DNA of 64,000 nt from Alphaproteobacteria bacterium (GTDB lineage: Bacteria; Pseudomonadota; Alphaproteobacteria; Caulobacterales; Maricaulaceae): assembly GCA_016124665.1 (NCBI GenBank), contig WGNH01000009.1, positions 86,470 to 150,469 on the forward strand, written 5' to 3'. Below are positions 36,046 to 46,378 of the stretch, piece by piece; the first letter of the stretch is position 1; the number at the start of each line of letters is the position of its first letter. The position numbers and the translations under genes are program-made. The notes beneath the pieces are model-generated. The model did not search any database, was not told where the DNA came from, and worked only from the letters and a program-made list of their open reading frames with translations.

Positions 36046-37263
36046 ATGAGCCTGAAACATACCCTGATCGGAAGCCTTGCGCTTTCGGCCCTTTCTGCCC
36101 CGGTTATTGCTGATCAAACCGATTTCAGCTTTGCTGTGCACGACATCATCGTGACGTCGAACATCCCGGCTGTGAATATCTCGGTGCGGAACCTGTCCGC
36201 CTCGACCGATCCGGCCGACCGTGATCTTCGGATGGTTTCGGATGATCCGGAATTCCATGTGACCGGCCAGGTCTGGTGCAAATCCTTCAACCAGGGCCAG
36301 ACCGGCGCGATTCGGGCCCGCATCCTGTTTGGCAATGCCAATGTGGTTGCCGCACCCAATGGTGCTGACCTGCTTCCACTCGGCACATGGGGGGCTTCTC
36401 AGACTCAGACGTTCAACGGCAATCACACGCTGGAGAATTTTTCCATCGAGACCACGCTTGACCTGCCGTCGAGCTGGAATGGCGGACTCAATCTCGGCAC
36501 CTTCAATCCCGTCGAATACGTCGAAGGCCGGCTCGACCATTATGTCGAGCAGGGGGCCGGCAGCGAGGCTGACTTCCTTCGCGTGGATGATGTGTTCGAA
36601 ACGACAATCACGCTGAACGCGGTCGGCTGGTGCAGCTATCAGAGCCAGAGCACGTCTGGCGAGTATGCGGGCCTCCGCGCTATCGAAGTCCCGGTTCACA
36701 TCTTCTATCATGGCGATCCGGACATCCAGGACGTCATCACCTCGGTCGGCGGGGCCAATACGCTGACCGCGCCTGTTCCGAGCCGGGCACGCAGCACGTC
36801 GACGGCCCGTGGCGCCAACAGTCAACCACCCGCCACAAGCGAGCCGCCGGCCCGTGCCCGCCCGCAGAGGGTCAGAACACCCGGCAATGATGGCGGCGGC
36901 CAGCCGCGCGCCGCATACACAGGCGGGGTCCGTGTCGCGACCGGCGATGTCAATAATGACGGTCTCAAGATGGCAGATGTGTCCAAGCAGGACCGCCCGG
37001 TTCCGGTGCGTCGAGGCCGCCGCGATACCGTTAATGGCCCGGCCGAGCCACAAGCGGGACTGTTACTTCCGGCGGTTCAACACGTCCGGTCTGAACAGGA
37101 CGAAACATCCGCAGACCAGGGGACGATCAACTACACCGGCCTTGAAAACCGGGCTGCCGGTATCGAGCCGGACGAGATCGATAACTCCGTGGCACAGGAA
37201 GCCGACGCCGAACCGCAGGATGCGTATATGTGGTTCAACAATCCGCGGGGTAACGGCAACTAG
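36046..37263 (+). CDS. Exported protein of unknown function with C-terminal PQAGL/EPDEID module
   Basis: A 405-aa protein. I chose ATG 36046 because GGAG lies 7 nt before it, inside the longer frame. The signal peptide ends APVIA. Residues 25-240 are a beta-rich domain with two Cys (VWCKS, GWCSY). Residues about 245-300 are an Arg/Pro/Ser-rich disordered linker. GDVNNDGLKMAD (about 305) resembles a dockerin-type calcium loop. Residues 335-386 are a module shared without gaps with the next gene product. No family is recognised. It heads a three-gene run of exported proteins divergent from the HTH regulator. A perfect 9-bp stem follows its stop. Confidence 0.6.
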   Translation: MSLKHTLIGSLALSALSAPVIADQTDFSFAVHDIIVTSNIPAVNISVRNLSASTDPADRDLRMVSDDPEFHVTGQVWCKSFNQGQTGAIRARILFGNANVVAAPNGADLLPLGTWGASQTQTFNGNHTLENFSIETTLDLPSSWNGGLNLGTFNPVEYVEGRLDHYVEQGAGSEADFLRVDDVFETTITLNAVGWCSYQSQSTSGEYAGLRAIEVPVHIFYHGDPDIQDVITSVGGANTLTAPVPSRARSTSTARGANSQPPATSEPPARARPQRVRTPGNDGGGQPRAAYTGGVRVATGDVNNDGLKMADVSKQDRPVPVRRGRRDTVNGPAEPQAGLLLPAVQHVRSEQDETSADQGTINYTGLENRAAGIEPDEIDNSVAQEADAEPQDAYMWFNNPRGNGN

Positions 37264-37279
37264 CCGCCCCCCTCCAGTC

Positions 37280-37301
37280 AGGCAGCTCTGCGGAGCTGCC
37301 T
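37280..37301 (+). other. Perfect 9-bp stem-loop between exported-protein genes
   Basis: AGGCAGCTC pairs with GAGCTGCCT around loop TGCG. No U-run follows, so it is not a typical terminator. It might stabilise the upstream mRNA or attenuate read-through into the next gene. Confidence 0.5.
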
Positions 37302-37365
37302 GCTCCACCACCCTTCAACGTCAAGACAGGGATCGCACCGCGTTCCCTGAAAGAGGAAAACTGTA

Positions 37366-37800
37366 ATGAAACGCATGATTTTTTCCGGCACCATGATGGC
37401 GGCGGCTGCCCTCATCTCCTTTCCGGTTGCTGCCGACAACCCGCCACTCCACCGCGCGGAAATCTCTGGAAACACGCCCCAGGCGGGGCTGATCCTGCCA
37501 GCCGTTCAACATGCTCAGGCTGCCGGCGCAGCGCTTCCTGCGGAGCAAATGTCGCTCAACTATACCGAAGTGAAAAATGCCAGCACCGGCGTCGAACCTG
37601 ACGAAATCGACAACCGGTTTGCGCTGGAAGCTGCGCATGATCCGGACTGCCCGACGATTGGCAATGTCGTGCGCCGGGAAGCCACCAATGCTCTGGTCGG
37701 CGCACTTTTCGGCGCGCGGGCCGACGACCGCAACCGGGATCGCCGGACGACACGGGAACGCCTGGCCGACGACGCCATCGACCGCATGACGCAGTGCTGA
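37366..37800 (+). CDS. Small exported protein sharing the PQAGL/EPDEID module
   Basis: A 144-aa protein preceded by AGAGGA, with a signal peptide ending FPVAA. Residues 38-89 align gap-free with residues 335-386 of the upstream gene product, with about 28 identities in 52 by eye. The C-terminal 50 residues (DPDCPTIGNVVRREATNALVGALFGARADDRNRDRRTTRERL) are basic and helical and end in Cys. A disulfide between its two Cys is possible. No family known. Same strand and spacing suggest a shared origin with the preceding gene by partial duplication. Confidence 0.6.
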   Translation: MKRMIFSGTMMAAAALISFPVAADNPPLHRAEISGNTPQAGLILPAVQHAQAAGAALPAEQMSLNYTEVKNASTGVEPDEIDNRFALEAAHDPDCPTIGNVVRREATNALVGALFGARADDRNRDRRTTRERLADDAIDRMTQC

Positions 37801-37923
37801 TCGATTTTTGTTCCAATCTTCGGGCTGGAGAGACTACAAGGTTATTGCGACCCTGTGGTTTTCAGGCGGCAACGCCCTCCAGCCCGTGGATTCAGCACAT
37901 TCGACCCGATAACGGAGACTGAA

Positions 37924-38346
37924 ATGAAACGGATACTCTCGACGACCGCTCTGGCCCTCGGCCTGACACTGGCTGGCTTCACAGCGATTGCGGAGGCGCA
38001 GCAACGCGTTCAGCCTGCTCAGCAGCCAGCCCGCGTACAGGGGGCCTATGCCCCGGTGACGCCGGCCGAATTCACGACCTGCCGCATCTTCCGGATCTGG
38101 GTGGCACAAAGCGGGCTGGTCTTCCATTGCAATGGTATTGCCATGACCTTCACCGGCGGAACCCAGCCCGGCGGCATCGCAGCCGCCACATCGCTTCTGC
38201 TTCAATACCGTGCGGATGAATCAAATATTTTCGTCCGCTACCAGATGGACCCGGACAATGCGGCCTGTGCCGAAATCGATTACACGCGATATGAAAACAT
38301 GTTCGAGGCTGGCCAGTGCGCCCGGGTGATCTCGCTCGGTTATTGA
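37924..38346 (+). CDS. Small exported protein of unknown function
   Basis: A 140-aa protein starting at ATG 37924 after CGGAGACTGAA, with a signal peptide (LALGLTLAGFTAIAEA). A Gln/Ala/Pro linker (QQRVQPAQQPARVQ) precedes a compact domain with four Cys (TCRIF, FHCNG, AACAE, GQCAR) that could make two disulfides. No known motif. It completes the run of exported proteins and is followed by a terminator. Confidence 0.6.
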   Translation: MKRILSTTALALGLTLAGFTAIAEAQQRVQPAQQPARVQGAYAPVTPAEFTTCRIFRIWVAQSGLVFHCNGIAMTFTGGTQPGGIAAATSLLLQYRADESNIFVRYQMDPDNAACAEIDYTRYENMFEAGQCARVISLGY

Positions 38347-38366
38347 CGATAAGGCTATTTTTCGAC

Positions 38367-38397
38367 AACGGGCGGCCCCTGCAGGATCGCCCGTTTT
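38367..38397 (+). terminator. Rho-independent terminator of the exported-protein cluster
   Basis: AACGGGCG (38367-38374) pairs perfectly with CGCCCGTT (38388-38395), with an inner CCTGCAGG palindrome in the loop, and ends TTTTC. Confidence 0.8.
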
Positions 38398-38510
38398 CAT
38401 ATGAATTGATGTCCGGAATCCGCGAGAGTCTCAAAAGTCCGGTGGTTGACACCGCATTACGATTTCCCACGTCGAAGGCTGTACCCGTTCAGTTATGAAA
38501 GGAGTGCACC

Positions 38511-38939
38511 ATGAAGATCGAAGACATCATGACCCCCGAGGCACATATCACGACGCCGGACGCGACCGTCCACGACGCGGCGGTGATCATGTCGGACAAT
38601 GAAGTCGGTATGTTGCCGGTTCATCAGGACGACAAGCTGATCGGCGTCATCACCGACCGGGATATCGTCAGGAATGTCGTGGCCAAGGGCCTAAATTGCG
38701 ACCAGCCGGTCCAGTCTGCAATGACCCAGGACGTTCTATATTGCCGTGCCGGTGACGACGCCGCGGATGTGGCGCGCAACATGGCCGATAACGCAATCCG
38801 CCGCATGCCGGTTGTGAATGAGGACAAGCGCCTGGCCGGAATGGTCAGCCTCGCCGATATTGCGCAGCGGTCCGATGCATCTGCTGCTGGCAGTGCGCTC
38901 GGAGGGATTGCCGGGGAGGACACCCGCAACGCCGCCTGA
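38511..38939 (+). CDS. Tandem CBS-domain protein
   Basis: A 142-aa cytoplasmic protein made almost entirely of two CBS motifs: MTPEAHITTPDATVHDAAVIM...VITDRD and MTQDVLYCRAGDDAADVARNM...MVSLADIA. CBS pairs bind adenine nucleotides and act as energy or redox sensors. The stand-alone form has no catalytic domain, so the partner is unknown. AAAGGAGTGCACC precedes the ATG. A terminator follows at once, so it is a single-gene transcript. Confidence 0.93.
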   Translation: MKIEDIMTPEAHITTPDATVHDAAVIMSDNEVGMLPVHQDDKLIGVITDRDIVRNVVAKGLNCDQPVQSAMTQDVLYCRAGDDAADVARNMADNAIRRMPVVNEDKRLAGMVSLADIAQRSDASAAGSALGGIAGEDTRNAA

Positions 38940-38965
38940 TGCGTGGCCGCAAATGCCCTCGAATG

Positions 38966-38990
38966 CGCCGCCCCTCCGGGCGGCGTTTTC
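38966..38990 (+). terminator. Rho-independent terminator of the CBS gene
   Basis: CGCCGCCC (38966-38973) pairs with GGGCGGCG (38978-38985) around CTCC, followed by TTTTC. It reaches the end of the convergent YjbQ-type gene. Confidence 0.85.
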
Positions 38991-39411
38991 ATGAAGACAG
39001 ATGCAACAGAATTTCCCGCTCATGCGGGCGGGCGCGATGCTCGAACAGGAAAAGGCCCTGCCAGGTGCCGAGTGCCAGCTGGCCATTTGTCACCGGGATG
39101 GAGAGCGAGGAGGCGGTCAGCGCGGTCTTGATATGGGCCGGCATGTCATCCGGTCCTTCCGCGGTATGGCGGAGCCAGGACATGGACGCGCTGTCTCCGG
39201 GCGGCACCAGGCGGCGGAAGAATTCATCCAGATCGCGGCGCACGTCCGGATCGGCGTTTTCCTGGATCAGGAGAGAACAGGAAGTGTGCCGGACAAAGCA
39301 GGTCAGCAAGCCATCGCCATCCGCCGTCCCGCTGACGAATTGCCGGGCCCGGGTGGTGAAGTCATAAAGCCCGGAACCATTGGTTTTGAGGGTGAGACTG
39401 GTCTGGGGCAT
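38989..39411 (-). CDS. YjbQ family protein (UPF0047, secondary thiamine-phosphate synthase)
   Basis: A 140-aa protein of the YjbQ family. GLLTCFVRHTSCSLLIQENADPDVRRDL and the C-terminal LGTWQGLFLFEHRARPHEREI are the family signature, with conserved His and the Cys next to RHTSC. Members show weak thiamine-phosphate synthase activity but the physiological reaction is unsettled. It is convergent with the CBS gene and is not near other thiamine genes. Confidence 0.93.
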   Translation of the reverse strand: MPQTSLTLKTNGSGLYDFTTRARQFVSGTADGDGLLTCFVRHTSCSLLIQENADPDVRRDLDEFFRRLVPPGDSASMSWLRHTAEGPDDMPAHIKTALTASSLSIPVTNGQLALGTWQGLFLFEHRARPHEREILLHLSS

Positions 39412-39546
39412 TTGCGTCTTTCCTCGCTAATCCTGCAATCGCTTGCAACAATGCCGCATGGCAAGACTCCCGATTGACGCAATGCAGCAGGTCTGACAAG
39501 GCTTCAGGGCGCATCCGCGCCTGTCCCATACCGGAGCCAATATCCG

Positions 39547-39987
39547 ATGTCCCGTTTCACTCATGCCCTGCTGGCAGTCCTGTTTCTGACCGTCCTGACC
39601 GGACCGGCCAATGCCGACGACATTCTTGATCCCCGACAGTTTGTGACCGATCTCTACCAGGGCCTGCGCAATGACCAGATGCCGCCGGCCCATGAGGACG
39701 ATATATTCACGCCGAATTTGCGGGCCCTCATAGACAGCGCCAGCCCGCTGGATTTCGGCTTTTATTTCAACGGGCAGGACTGGGATATCGGTGCAACCAC
39801 GGTCGAGGAATTCTTCTTCTCGCCCAGCGTTGTGCAGGTTGTCGCGACCTTTACCAATTTCGGCGAGCCCCAGGTCTTTACCTACGTCTTCGTCGACATG
39901 AACGGCCGCTGGCTGATCGACGAAATTACCAATGAATTCTGGGTGTTGTCGCAACAGCTGGAAGACTACAAGTCCAGTCAGCGCTAG
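39547..39987 (+). CDS. Exported DUF3828-like protein
   Basis: A 146-aa protein with a signal peptide ending GPANADD. The pattern DPRQFVTDLYQGL ... FTPNLRALID ... DFGFYFNGQDWDIG ... WLIDEITNEF resembles DUF3828 (NTF2-like fold) proteins of the envelope. Function unknown. It overlaps the convergent GNAT gene by 4 nt. Confidence 0.7.
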   Translation: MSRFTHALLAVLFLTVLTGPANADDILDPRQFVTDLYQGLRNDQMPPAHEDDIFTPNLRALIDSASPLDFGFYFNGQDWDIGATTVEEFFFSPSVVQVVATFTNFGEPQVFTYVFVDMNGRWLIDEITNEFWVLSQQLEDYKSSQR

Positions 39988-40433
39988 AGTCCATTCAGCT
40001 CCCAACGCCGGACCGGTTTGGCCCTGCCGCCCGAGCTCTCGTAAAGGCCTTCGGCGGCGTCGGTTTCCGAACTCGTCCACATCATGAAGGTGGCCGGGCT
40101 GTCGCGTACATCCTCGACGACCGCCTCGAACAGGGCGCGGCCGGCGCCCTCACCACGTCCCTCGCGGCCCACACAGACCTCAGCCAGCCACGCCCCTGCC
40201 CCGCCATGGCCGCTGTCATAATAGGCGTGCCAGACAGCATAACCGATTGCTGCGCCATCCTTCTCCGCCACGAGGACGTGGAAGCTCGCATCATGGGAGA
40301 AGAGTGTCGCCTTGATGTTTTCCGGCGTGCAGTGCTCGGTCGAGTCGTTGACGACTTTATTGAGCTCGGCCGAGAGGCGGACAATGGCCGCCGCATCCTT
40401 CGGACGCGCAGCGCGAATGGTGATGCCGGTCAT
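39984..40433 (-). CDS. GNAT family N-acetyltransferase
   Basis: A 149-aa acetyl-CoA-dependent transferase. The start ITIRAARPKDAAAIVRL is typical, and the acetyl-CoA loop is VCVGREGRGEGAGRALFEAV (R-x-x-G-x-G/A). FMMWTSSETDAAEGLYESSGG is the C-terminal motif. The substrate is not predictable. It is encoded just downstream of rpoD on the same strand but separated by strong stem structures. Confidence 0.9.
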   Translation of the reverse strand: MTGITIRAARPKDAAAIVRLSAELNKVVNDSTEHCTPENIKATLFSHDASFHVLVAEKDGAAIGYAVWHAYYDSGHGGAGAWLAEVCVGREGRGEGAGRALFEAVVEDVRDSPATFMMWTSSETDAAEGLYESSGGRAKPVRRWELNGL

Positions 40434-40460
40434 ATATTGCTCCTATGGCTGAATACAGAG

Positions 40461-40487
40461 CGGCCCACCGGTTGATCCGGTGGGCCG
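40461..40487. other. Strong stem-loop downstream of rpoD
   Basis: CGGCCCACCGG (40461-40471) pairs perfectly with CCGGTGGGCCG (40477-40487) around TTGAT. There is no T-run on either side. It could be the 3' end of the rpoD transcript. A GCCCGCGCGGGC palindrome (40527-40538) lies closer to the rpoD stop. Confidence 0.5.
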
Positions 40488-40539
40488 GGCAGTATGCTCC
40501 AGATTCCGGCTCATGTCCGGAATGACGCCCGCGCGGGCA

Positions 40540-42606
<2,067 letters not shown>

Positions 42607-42664
42607 TACCTGATTTTCCCGTCCGGCGGCGTGGTGCCGCTCGCAATTCCTGACCTTGACTGAC

Positions 42665-44494
42665 CTATTGGTCTGTCTGACGGCGCGCCTTGCCGCGGCG
42701 ATGGATTTCCATCAAGCCACGCACTGTATCGGCGTCGTCATTCTCAATCTCCTCGGTGAGCCGAGACCGCATTTCCTGCCGCTTTATATTATACCCCGTC
42801 TGTTCCATATAATCGCTTGCGATGCGTGTCCAAGCCTCTTCGCGCTGGATAACAGTTGCCGTGTCACCTCCAAGAGCGGCGCGCATTGCCCTGCGGCGGA
42901 AGGATAGGCGCTTGATAACATCTTCAAACCCTTGTTCTAAAAGATACTTTTCTAATCCCTGCCGGTTTTCAAGCTGCAGGTGATCAAAGGTCAACGCATC
43001 AAGAATGGCATCGCGCAATTTATCCAGTTCGCCGAAGCTGAGCTGTGAAAATAGTTCGGCTTGGTTTTCCGCGATCTCCGGATAGTCGATCGTCGCAAGG
43101 ATCAGTTCGGCCAAACCGGCCGGAACAGCACCGCGTCCAACGCTCTGTTTGACCTCCGCTGTCGCTCCCAGTGCCGCGCCCTTCTTGAAATACCGCCCGC
43201 CGGACCGGCGTGCTGCCCCGAAGATCTGTTCCAGCTTCTGGTCGAATTCCCGCTGATATTCCTCTCGGACGGCCGGATTCTCGATCCGGTAGAGCAAGGC
43301 ACGCAGCCGCTTGCGGAATCCGGCGCGCCGGTCGGGATCATCCAGCGGTTCCTTTTCGGCCTCTATATCCCACAATATGGACGCCAGCGGCCGCGTATGA
43401 CCCAGCGCCTCTTTCAGCGCGGATACGCCGTCATCGCGCAATATGTCGTCGGGATCCTTGCCTTCGGGCAGGAATACAAAGCGCAGAGTCCGGCCCGGCT
43501 CCAAAAGAGGCAGCGCGCGTTCCGCTGCGCGATTGGCCGCCATGCGCCCGGCATTATCGCCATCAAAGCAGAGCGTCGGCTCCCCGCCAGCGCGCCAGAG
43601 GAGCTGCATCTGGTCTTCGCCCAGGGCTGTTCCCAGTGGTGCTACCGCATGTTCCAGCCCGGCCCGCGCCAGGGCAATCGCGTCAAAATAGCCTTCCGCC
43701 ACGATCAGGCCGCGCGCACCGGATTTGGGGTCTGCAGCGGCTTTACGGGCCTGCGGGTAGCGGTAGAGATTATTGCCCTTGTGAAAGATCGGCGTTTCCG
43801 GCGAGTTGAGATATTTGGCGCGCGCATTCGCAGACATGGCGCGTCCGCCAAAGGCGACCAGCCGGTTTCGCGGATCGCGGATCGCGAACATGATACGGCC
43901 GCGGAAGCGGTCATAGGGCGCCCCCCCATCATCCGGTGCAATCAACAGACCGCAATCGATCAGCTCGTCCGGTTTCGCCCCAGCCGCGATCAGCTCGTCC
44001 TTCAGTGCTGTGCGGGAATCGGGCGCATAACCGATCTCGTAGGTTTCCCATTCGGCCGGGCCATAGCCGCGGCGCTCCAGATAGTGGCGGGCGTCCGATC
44101 CTGAGCCGGATCGCAATTGCCTTGCATAGAAACGCTGGGCCAGTTCCATCCATTCGATCAGGGATTTGGACGCTTCCGCCTTCCGGGCGGCATCCGGATC
44201 GGCCTTGGGCAGGGGAAGGCCGGCAATGGCCGCCAGTTGCTCGGCGGCCTCCATGAAGGACAGGCCTTCCATCTTCATCAGCCAGTCAAACGCGTCACCA
44301 TGTTCGCCAGAGGCAAAACAATGGTAGAATTTCTTCTCGTCATTGACGAAGAAGGACGGCGTCTTTTCCTTCTTGAACGGTGACAAGCCGGCGAACTCGC
44401 GGCCCTGACGCTTGAGCTGAATCTTCCTGCCGACCAGGTCCGACATCCGGACCCGGGCACGAATCTCATCCTTGAAATCGTCAGTCAGACGCAT
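42665..44494 (-). CDS. dnaG: DNA primase DnaG with degenerate zinc site
   Basis: A 609-aa primase for replication initiation and lagging-strand priming. The N-terminal CHC2-type domain is present, but the zinc ligands are mostly lost. The usual Cys-Pro-Phe-His is Ser38-Pro-Phe-Lys41, and the second pair is Cys59 with Ser62 (HCFASG). The TOPRIM core has EGYFD and DGDNAGR (Glu and Asp residues for Mg2+). A helicase-binding-type C-terminus follows. The order yqeY-like, dnaG, rpoD on one strand implies joint transcription. Confidence 0.97.
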   Translation of the reverse strand: MRLTDDFKDEIRARVRMSDLVGRKIQLKRQGREFAGLSPFKKEKTPSFFVNDEKKFYHCFASGEHGDAFDWLMKMEGLSFMEAAEQLAAIAGLPLPKADPDAARKAEASKSLIEWMELAQRFYARQLRSGSGSDARHYLERRGYGPAEWETYEIGYAPDSRTALKDELIAAGAKPDELIDCGLLIAPDDGGAPYDRFRGRIMFAIRDPRNRLVAFGGRAMSANARAKYLNSPETPIFHKGNNLYRYPQARKAAADPKSGARGLIVAEGYFDAIALARAGLEHAVAPLGTALGEDQMQLLWRAGGEPTLCFDGDNAGRMAANRAAERALPLLEPGRTLRFVFLPEGKDPDDILRDDGVSALKEALGHTRPLASILWDIEAEKEPLDDPDRRAGFRKRLRALLYRIENPAVREEYQREFDQKLEQIFGAARRSGGRYFKKGAALGATAEVKQSVGRGAVPAGLAELILATIDYPEIAENQAELFSQLSFGELDKLRDAILDALTFDHLQLENRQGLEKYLLEQGFEDVIKRLSFRRRAMRAALGGDTATVIQREEAWTRIASDYMEQTGYNIKRQEMRSRLTEEIENDDADTVRGLMEIHRRGKARRQTDQ

Positions 44495-44555
44495 GCGGTT
44501 ACCGGCCGTTCCAGAACACAGCAGTCTACGGCATCAGGCGCACATTGGCGACGGC

Positions 44556-45032
44556 TCACGCTGCGTTGGTGAGGAGGTTTTTGATCTTCGCGCCGGCCTG
44601 CGAGAAATCCATGCGGCCGGTATAGCGTTCCTTCAACGCGCCCATGCACTTGCCCATGTCTTTCAGCCCCGTGGCTCCGAGTTCCTCGACCACGCCGCGG
44701 GCAGCGTCCTCGATTTCCTCTTCATCCATGGGCCTGGGCAGGTATTCGCGGACAATCTCGGCTTCTGTGCGCTCTTTTTCCGCCAGATCCAGCCGACCAG
44801 CCTTTTCATAGGTCTCGGCGCTCTCATCGCGTTGCTTGGCAAGCTTTTGCAGTATCGCCATGATCTCGCCGGACTCGCAGCCCTGGCAGCGGTCTTCTGC
44901 GCGGGCCGCAATATCCCGATCCTTGATCGCGGTCGAAACAAGGCGGAGCGTCGAGAGGCGCACAGCATCCTTGTTTTTCATCGCCGTTTTCAGATCGGAG
45001 AGAATTCTTTCACGTATGGACATGTCACCCAT
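44556..45032 (-). CDS. GatB/YqeY domain-containing protein
   Basis: A 158-aa cytoplasmic protein homologous to the tail domain of the amidotransferase subunit GatB. The start MSIRERILSDLKTAMKNKD (ATG 45023, alternative to 45032), LRLVSTAIKDRDI and GATGLKDMGKCMGALKERY are typical. It may bind tRNA, but the role of stand-alone YqeY proteins is not settled. An extra CQGC pair (about residue 50) is present. It precedes dnaG and rpoD on the same strand and is divergent from carA. Confidence 0.92.
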   Translation of the reverse strand: MGDMSIRERILSDLKTAMKNKDAVRLSTLRLVSTAIKDRDIAARAEDRCQGCESGEIMAILQKLAKQRDESAETYEKAGRLDLAEKERTEAEIVREYLPRPMDEEEIEDAARGVVEELGATGLKDMGKCMGALKERYTGRMDFSQAGAKIKNLLTNAA

Positions 45033-45101
45033 AACCTCAATGCCTAGCGGACGATCCGTAAGCTTTTTATTTTTAAAGCGTTTTCCTGCTCAGATCGTTT
45101 C

Positions 45102-45130
45102 TTGACGCTTTGCGGCGCGTCTCCTAGCTT
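45102..45130 (+). promoter_or_regulatory. Putative sigma-70 promoter of carA
   Basis: TTGACG (45102-45107) and TAGCTT (45125-45130) are spaced 17 bp, 64 bp upstream of the carA ATG in the divergent yqeY/carA gap. TTGACG fits the -35 common in Caulobacter-type promoters; the -10 is weaker. Confidence 0.5.
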
Positions 45131-45193
45131 CGCGCGCCACCAAGATATAAAAGATAGCGATCCCCGCCCTCTTTTTGCAAGGAGCGCGCTCGT

Positions 45194-46378
45194 ATGACGA
45201 CGACGCAAAAAAATCAAGCCCCAAAGCCAACAGGTTATGCCCGGCTCGTGCTGGCGGACGGTACCGTATTTGCGGGCCATGGCCTTGGCGCGACTGGCGA
45301 ATCAGTCGGCGAGTTGTGCTTCAATACGGCCATGACGGGCCAGCAGGAAATTCTCGCCGACCCGTCCTATGCGGGCCAGATCGTGTGTTTCACCTTCCCG
45401 CATGTCGGAAATGTCGGCACGAATGATGAAGACGAGGAAGCCAGTTGCGATGCTGCCATGCGGGCCGCCACGGGCATGGTGATGCGCGCGGACATGACCG
45501 CGCCCGCCAATTACCGGTCGACCGCTCACTTTGCCGGCTGGATGGCCCGGCGGGGCATTATAGGCATTTCCGGTGTCGACACGCGCGCCATCACCCGGCG
45601 CATCCGCGAAAGCGGCATGCCCATGGCTGTGATTGCGCATTCCGAAGCGGATGATTTCGATCTTGAAGCCCTGAAAGACAAAGCCCGCAACGCTCCCTCC
45701 ATGGAAGGCCGCGAATTGGCGGCCGGTGTCATGTCGAGCGAAAACGCCGACTGGTCCATTGGTGATTGGGACTGGGAAGACGGAAACGCGGCCGGGTCCA
45801 CAGACGGTCCGCTTGTCGTAGTGCTCGATTATGGCGTGAAAGCCAACATTTTGCGCCGGCTCGTCTCCGCCGGTGCGCAGGTGAAAGTGGTCAGCGGCAA
45901 AGCCTCCGCCGCCGACATTCTGGCGCTCAAGCCGGACGGTGTGGTGGTGTCAAACGGCCCCGGAGATCCGGCCGCTACCGGACAATACGCGCTGGACGCA
46001 ATCCGCGGCGTCATTGATGCCGGCATTCCCGTTCTGGGCATCTGCCTTGGTCACCAGATGCTGGCGCTGGCGCTGGGCGGCAAGACCCTCAAGATGCCGC
46101 AAGGCCATCATGGCGCCAACCACCCGGTCAAGAATCACGAGACCGGTCAGGTGGAAATCGTGTCGATGAATCACGGATTTGCGGTCGATGTCAGCAGTCT
46201 GCCCGACGATGCCGTGGAAACCCATGTGTCGCTTTTTGATGGCTCCAATTGCGGTTTCCGCCTGACCTCGCGTCCGGTCATGTCCGTGCAGCATCACCCG
46301 GAAGCCAGCCCCGGCCCGCAGGACAGCTACGCCGTCTTTGACCGCTTTGTCGCATCGCTCGTCAAAGAGACGGCCTGA
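45194..46378 (+). CDS. carA: Carbamoyl-phosphate synthase small subunit (glutaminase)
   Basis: A 394-aa subunit that hydrolyses glutamine and passes ammonia to CarB for carbamoyl phosphate (pyrimidine and arginine synthesis). The class I glutamine amidotransferase triad is Cys in LGICLGHQM and His/Glu in SVQHHPEASPGP. GDPAATGQYALD, VVSNGPGD and DYGVKANILR are the usual CarA signatures. AAGGAG lies 10 nt before the ATG. The stop overlaps the next gene by 1 nt (TGATG). CarB is not next but about 4 kb downstream. Confidence 0.98.
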   Translation: MTTTQKNQAPKPTGYARLVLADGTVFAGHGLGATGESVGELCFNTAMTGQQEILADPSYAGQIVCFTFPHVGNVGTNDEDEEASCDAAMRAATGMVMRADMTAPANYRSTAHFAGWMARRGIIGISGVDTRAITRRIRESGMPMAVIAHSEADDFDLEALKDKARNAPSMEGRELAAGVMSSENADWSIGDWDWEDGNAAGSTDGPLVVVLDYGVKANILRRLVSAGAQVKVVSGKASAADILALKPDGVVVSNGPGDPAATGQYALDAIRGVIDAGIPVLGICLGHQMLALALGGKTLKMPQGHHGANHPVKNHETGQVEIVSMNHGFAVDVSSLPDDAVETHVSLFDGSNCGFRLTSRPVMSVQHHPEASPGPQDSYAVFDRFVASLVKETA

